A stretch of DNA of 8,163 nucleotides from Comamonadaceae bacterium. Lineage in GTDB: Bacteria > Pseudomonadota > Gammaproteobacteria > Burkholderiales > Burkholderiaceae_C. Under the pieces are notes generated by a model that saw nothing but the letters and a program-made list of their open reading frames with translations, had not been told where the DNA came from and ran no database searches. Positions within the stretch are counted from its first letter, which is position 1; every line of letters begins with the position of its first letter. Below are positions 6,121-8,163 of the stretch, piece by piece. The stretch lies in NCBI GenBank assembly GCA_947454585.1, contig CANGML010000067.1:1-8163 (forward strand), read 5' to 3'. The position numbers were made by a program, and so were the translations under genes.

Positions 6121-6807
6121 ATGAAAGTAGCGCGCGTCTTGGTGGTCGAAGATGAGTCCTCGATCGCCGAACTTATTTCAATTAATTTGCGTCACAACGG
6201 CATGCTGCCCATGTTGGCGGCAGATGGTGTGGCAGCGCAAAAGCACATTGATGAGGTGCTGCCGGATGTGATCTTGCTCGATTGGATGTTGCCAGGCCAA
6301 AGCGGTTTGGAGTTAGCGCGACGTTGGCGTGCGGACCCCCGCACCAAGACCACGCCCATATTGATGTTGACCGCACGCGGTGACGAGCCCGACAAAATTG
6401 CTGGCCTAGATGCGGGTGCCGATGACTACATCACCAAGCCTTTTTCTACCCAAGAGCTGTTGGCCCGCATCCGCGCCGTGCTGCGCCGCCGTGCGCCAGA
6501 ACAAGCCAGCGATGTGGTGAGCATTGGCGCCTTGAAGTTAGACGGATCAACACACCGCGTGAGTTTCAATGAGCAAGGCATCAAGTTGGGCCCGACCGAG
6601 TTCAAACTGCTCAACTACTTGATGCACCACGCTGAGCGTGTGCATAGCCGCAGCCAATTGCTCGACCGAGTATGGGGAGACCATGTGTTCATTGAAGAGC
6701 GCACGGTGGATGTGCATGTGAAGCGCTTGCGCGAAGCACTGGGTGAGGCTGGCAGCATGGTGGAGACCGTGCGTGGCGTAGGATATAGGATCACGCACCA
6801 ACCCTAA
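6121..6807 (+). CDS. phoB: PhoB, phosphate regulon response regulator (OmpR family)
   Basis: PhoB is the DNA-binding output of the phosphate two-component system. The 228-residue protein has an N-terminal receiver domain (about 4-122) with the acidic pocket E10-D11, phosphoacceptor D54 in LLDWMLPG, switch T84 and conserved K106 in ITKPF. A C-terminal winged-helix domain (about 134-226) carries LGPTEFKLL (156-164), the recognition-helix region ERTVDVHVKRLREAL (193-207) and the wing RGVGYRI (218-224). Length and residues match E. coli PhoB. When phosphorylated it should bind the PHO box ahead of pstS and so control its own operon. GAAGG lies ten bases before ATG 6121, and the gene starts 17 bp after phoU. 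Placement between phoU and phoR separates it from other OmpR-family regulators with confidence. Confidence 0.96.
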   Translation: MKVARVLVVEDESSIAELISINLRHNGMLPMLAADGVAAQKHIDEVLPDVILLDWMLPGQSGLELARRWRADPRTKTTPILMLTARGDEPDKIAGLDAGADDYITKPFSTQELLARIRAVLRRRAPEQASDVVSIGALKLDGSTHRVSFNEQGIKLGPTEFKLLNYLMHHAERVHSRSQLLDRVWGDHVFIEERTVDVHVKRLREALGEAGSMVETVRGVGYRITHQP

Positions 6808-6820
6808 AGCCTAGGTTTTT

Positions 6821-8163
6821 GTGATCAGTCGCTTTTTTTCATTTTTATCGTTCATCGCCTTTGGTGCCGCATTAGGTTTTGCGTGGGCCGTTTTGGGTGA
6901 CTTGCCGCGTTCGCTTCACTTGCTCACAGGCGGTTTGCTGGCCGCTTTGCTGTGGATGTTGGTGGATGCGTGGCGCGGCTACCGTGTTCGTTCGTGGCTT
7001 CGTCATGGCGACTTAGGTTTTGCGCCTGACGTCTCGGGTTGGTGGGGGGTCCTGTTGGACCGTGCACGTAGGCTCTTGCGTGAACGCGAACGCAGCATCA
7101 ACGCAGGTGAACAGCGCTTGAAAGATTTTTTATCGGCCATTCAAGCCTCGCCCAATGGCGTGGTCATGCTCGATGCCAATGCCCAAATTGAATGGTGCAA
7201 CCAAACCGCAGCCTCTCACTTAGGAATCCACCCTGAGCGCGATGTGATGCAACGTGTGGGTAATTTGCTGCGCGACCCTGTCTTCACGGCCTACATGACA
7301 GTTGAAGAGCCGACCGATGCGGTGGTGATCGCAGGCTACAAACATCGCATTGAGCGTCCCGTTCGTATTTCGGTGCAACGCCATCGCTACGGTGAAGGAA
7401 AGCAACTGTTGCTGACACGTGATGTGACGCTGCTCGAGCAAGCAGAAGCCATGCGCCGCGATTTCGTAGCCAATGTGTCGCACGAAATTCGAACCCCACT
7501 CACGGTGATGTCGGGCTTTGTTGAAACGCTGCTCACACTGAAGTTAAATGAAGAAGAAAAAACAAGGTACTTGGGGTTGATGGCCGTACAAGCCGAGCGC
7601 ATGCAGGGCTTGGTCGAGGATTTGCTGACCTTGTCGCGACTTGAAGGAAGCCCCGTCCCGAGCTTTCTCAATACCTTACCGCTGAACCAACTGCTGCAGT
7701 CATGTCAGCAAGAGGCCATCGGTCTGTCCAGCATGATCACGCAGGGCGCGTCGCATCACACGATTCAATTCGATGTGGCTGCTTCGCTTGAGGAGGCCGT
7801 CCTGCTAGGCGAACCGCGCGAATTGCAGAGCGCCTTGTCCAACTTGGTGAGCAATGCCGTGCGTTACACGCCTGCCGGTGGCCGCATCGATGTGACGGTA
7901 GACAGAGGGGCAGATTCGAGTTTGGTCTTTGAAGTGCGTGATTCGGGACCGGGCATTGCAGCTGAACACCTGCCTCGTTTGACCGAGAGGTTTTACCGCG
8001 TGGACCGCAGCCGTTCGCGTGAATCTGGCGGGACGGGATTGGGACTGGCCATTGTCAAACATGTGATGCAACGACATGGCGGCAGCCTCTCTATCGCCAG
8101 TGAGCTAGGGAAGGGCTCTTGTTTCAGGTTGGTCTTTCCAGTCGCGCGTTGGCGTCCCAATCT
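6821..8163 (+). CDS. phoR: PhoR, phosphate regulon sensor histidine kinase (C-terminal end outside window)
   Basis: PhoR phosphorylates PhoB when phosphate is low. The frame runs open for 447 codons to the window edge and is nearly complete. Two N-terminal hydrophobic segments (about 5-26 and 32-50) with almost no periplasmic loop are followed by a basic cytoplasmic linker and a PAS-like domain (about 101-200, starting at LKDFLSAIQASPNGVVMLDA). The kinase core has the H-box NVSHEIRTPLTV (218-229) with phosphoacceptor H221, N-box NLVSNAVRYTP (341-351), G1 box DSGPGI (374-379), F-box ERFYRVD (389-395) and G2 box GGTGLGLAIVKH (403-414). The lack of a sensory periplasmic domain fits PhoR, which senses through PstSCAB-PhoU. 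The start is GTG 6821: an in-frame TAG at 6812-6814 excludes anything upstream, and TAGG lies just before it. It begins 13 bp after phoB. Only a short C-terminal tail should be missing. Confidence 0.95.
   Translation, partial: MISRFFSFLSFIAFGAALGFAWAVLGDLPRSLHLLTGGLLAALLWMLVDAWRGYRVRSWLRHGDLGFAPDVSGWWGVLLDRARRLLRERERSINAGEQRLKDFLSAIQASPNGVVMLDANAQIEWCNQTAASHLGIHPERDVMQRVGNLLRDPVFTAYMTVEEPTDAVVIAGYKHRIERPVRISVQRHRYGEGKQLLLTRDVTLLEQAEAMRRDFVANVSHEIRTPLTVMSGFVETLLTLKLNEEEKTRYLGLMAVQAERMQGLVEDLLTLSRLEGSPVPSFLNTLPLNQLLQSCQQEAIGLSSMITQGASHHTIQFDVAASLEEAVLLGEPRELQSALSNLVSNAVRYTPAGGRIDVTVDRGADSSLVFEVRDSGPGIAAEHLPRLTERFYRVDRSRSRESGGTGLGLAIVKHVMQRHGGSLSIASELGKGSCFRLVFPVARWRPN

Noticed and set aside
6805..6840. 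T-rich stretch and CCTAGG palindrome at the phoB-phoR junction, considered as terminator or slippage site
   Set aside because: The palindrome has no loop and cannot form a terminator stem. The seven-T run (6833-6839) encodes part of the first PhoR membrane segment and is too short to argue for phase variation.
1..8163. Novel defence, mobile or RNA-based system
   Set aside because: Nearly every base is assigned to known ars, pst or pho genes with intact motifs. The only gaps above 70 bp are the divergent control region and the pstS-pstC hairpin gap, and no repeats, integrase or transposase are present.

Overview
The window looks like an ordinary chromosomal segment of a betaproteobacterium, most likely Burkholderiales and perhaps Comamonadaceae. 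That placement is inferred from moderately high G+C, the protein style and the contiguous order pstS-pstC-pstA-pstB-phoU-phoB-phoR; no rRNA or other decisive marker is present. No mobile element, tRNA, rRNA or CRISPR array was found.

Positions 1-1490 (minus strand) hold an arsenic resistance operon read leftwards: arsR (As(III)-responsive repressor), arsC (low-molecular-weight-phosphatase-type arsenate reductase) and an ACR3-type arsenite efflux permease that runs off the left edge. arsC and acr3 overlap by four bases (ATGA).

Positions 1491-1607 form a 117-bp divergent control region. Its left half carries a perfect 8-bp inverted repeat, a likely ArsR operator, within a plausible arsR promoter. 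Its right half carries a PHO box (PhoB site) followed 10 bp later by a -10 element for pstS.

Positions 1608-8163 (plus strand) hold the phosphate uptake and sensing operon. pstS encodes the periplasmic phosphate-binding protein, pstC and pstA the two permease subunits, pstB the ATPase, phoU the signalling adaptor, phoB the response regulator and phoR the sensor kinase, which is cut at the right edge. Gaps after pstC are only 8-21 bp. The longer pstS-pstC gap holds a strong hairpin that probably tunes pstS against the downstream genes.

The two operons are linked in physiology. Arsenate is a phosphate analogue that can enter through phosphate transporters; ArsC reduces it to arsenite and Acr3 expels it. 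Their back-to-back placement, with ArsR and PhoB sites about 15 bp apart, is the most interesting aspect. The gene families are all well known, and I found no evidence of a previously undescribed system.
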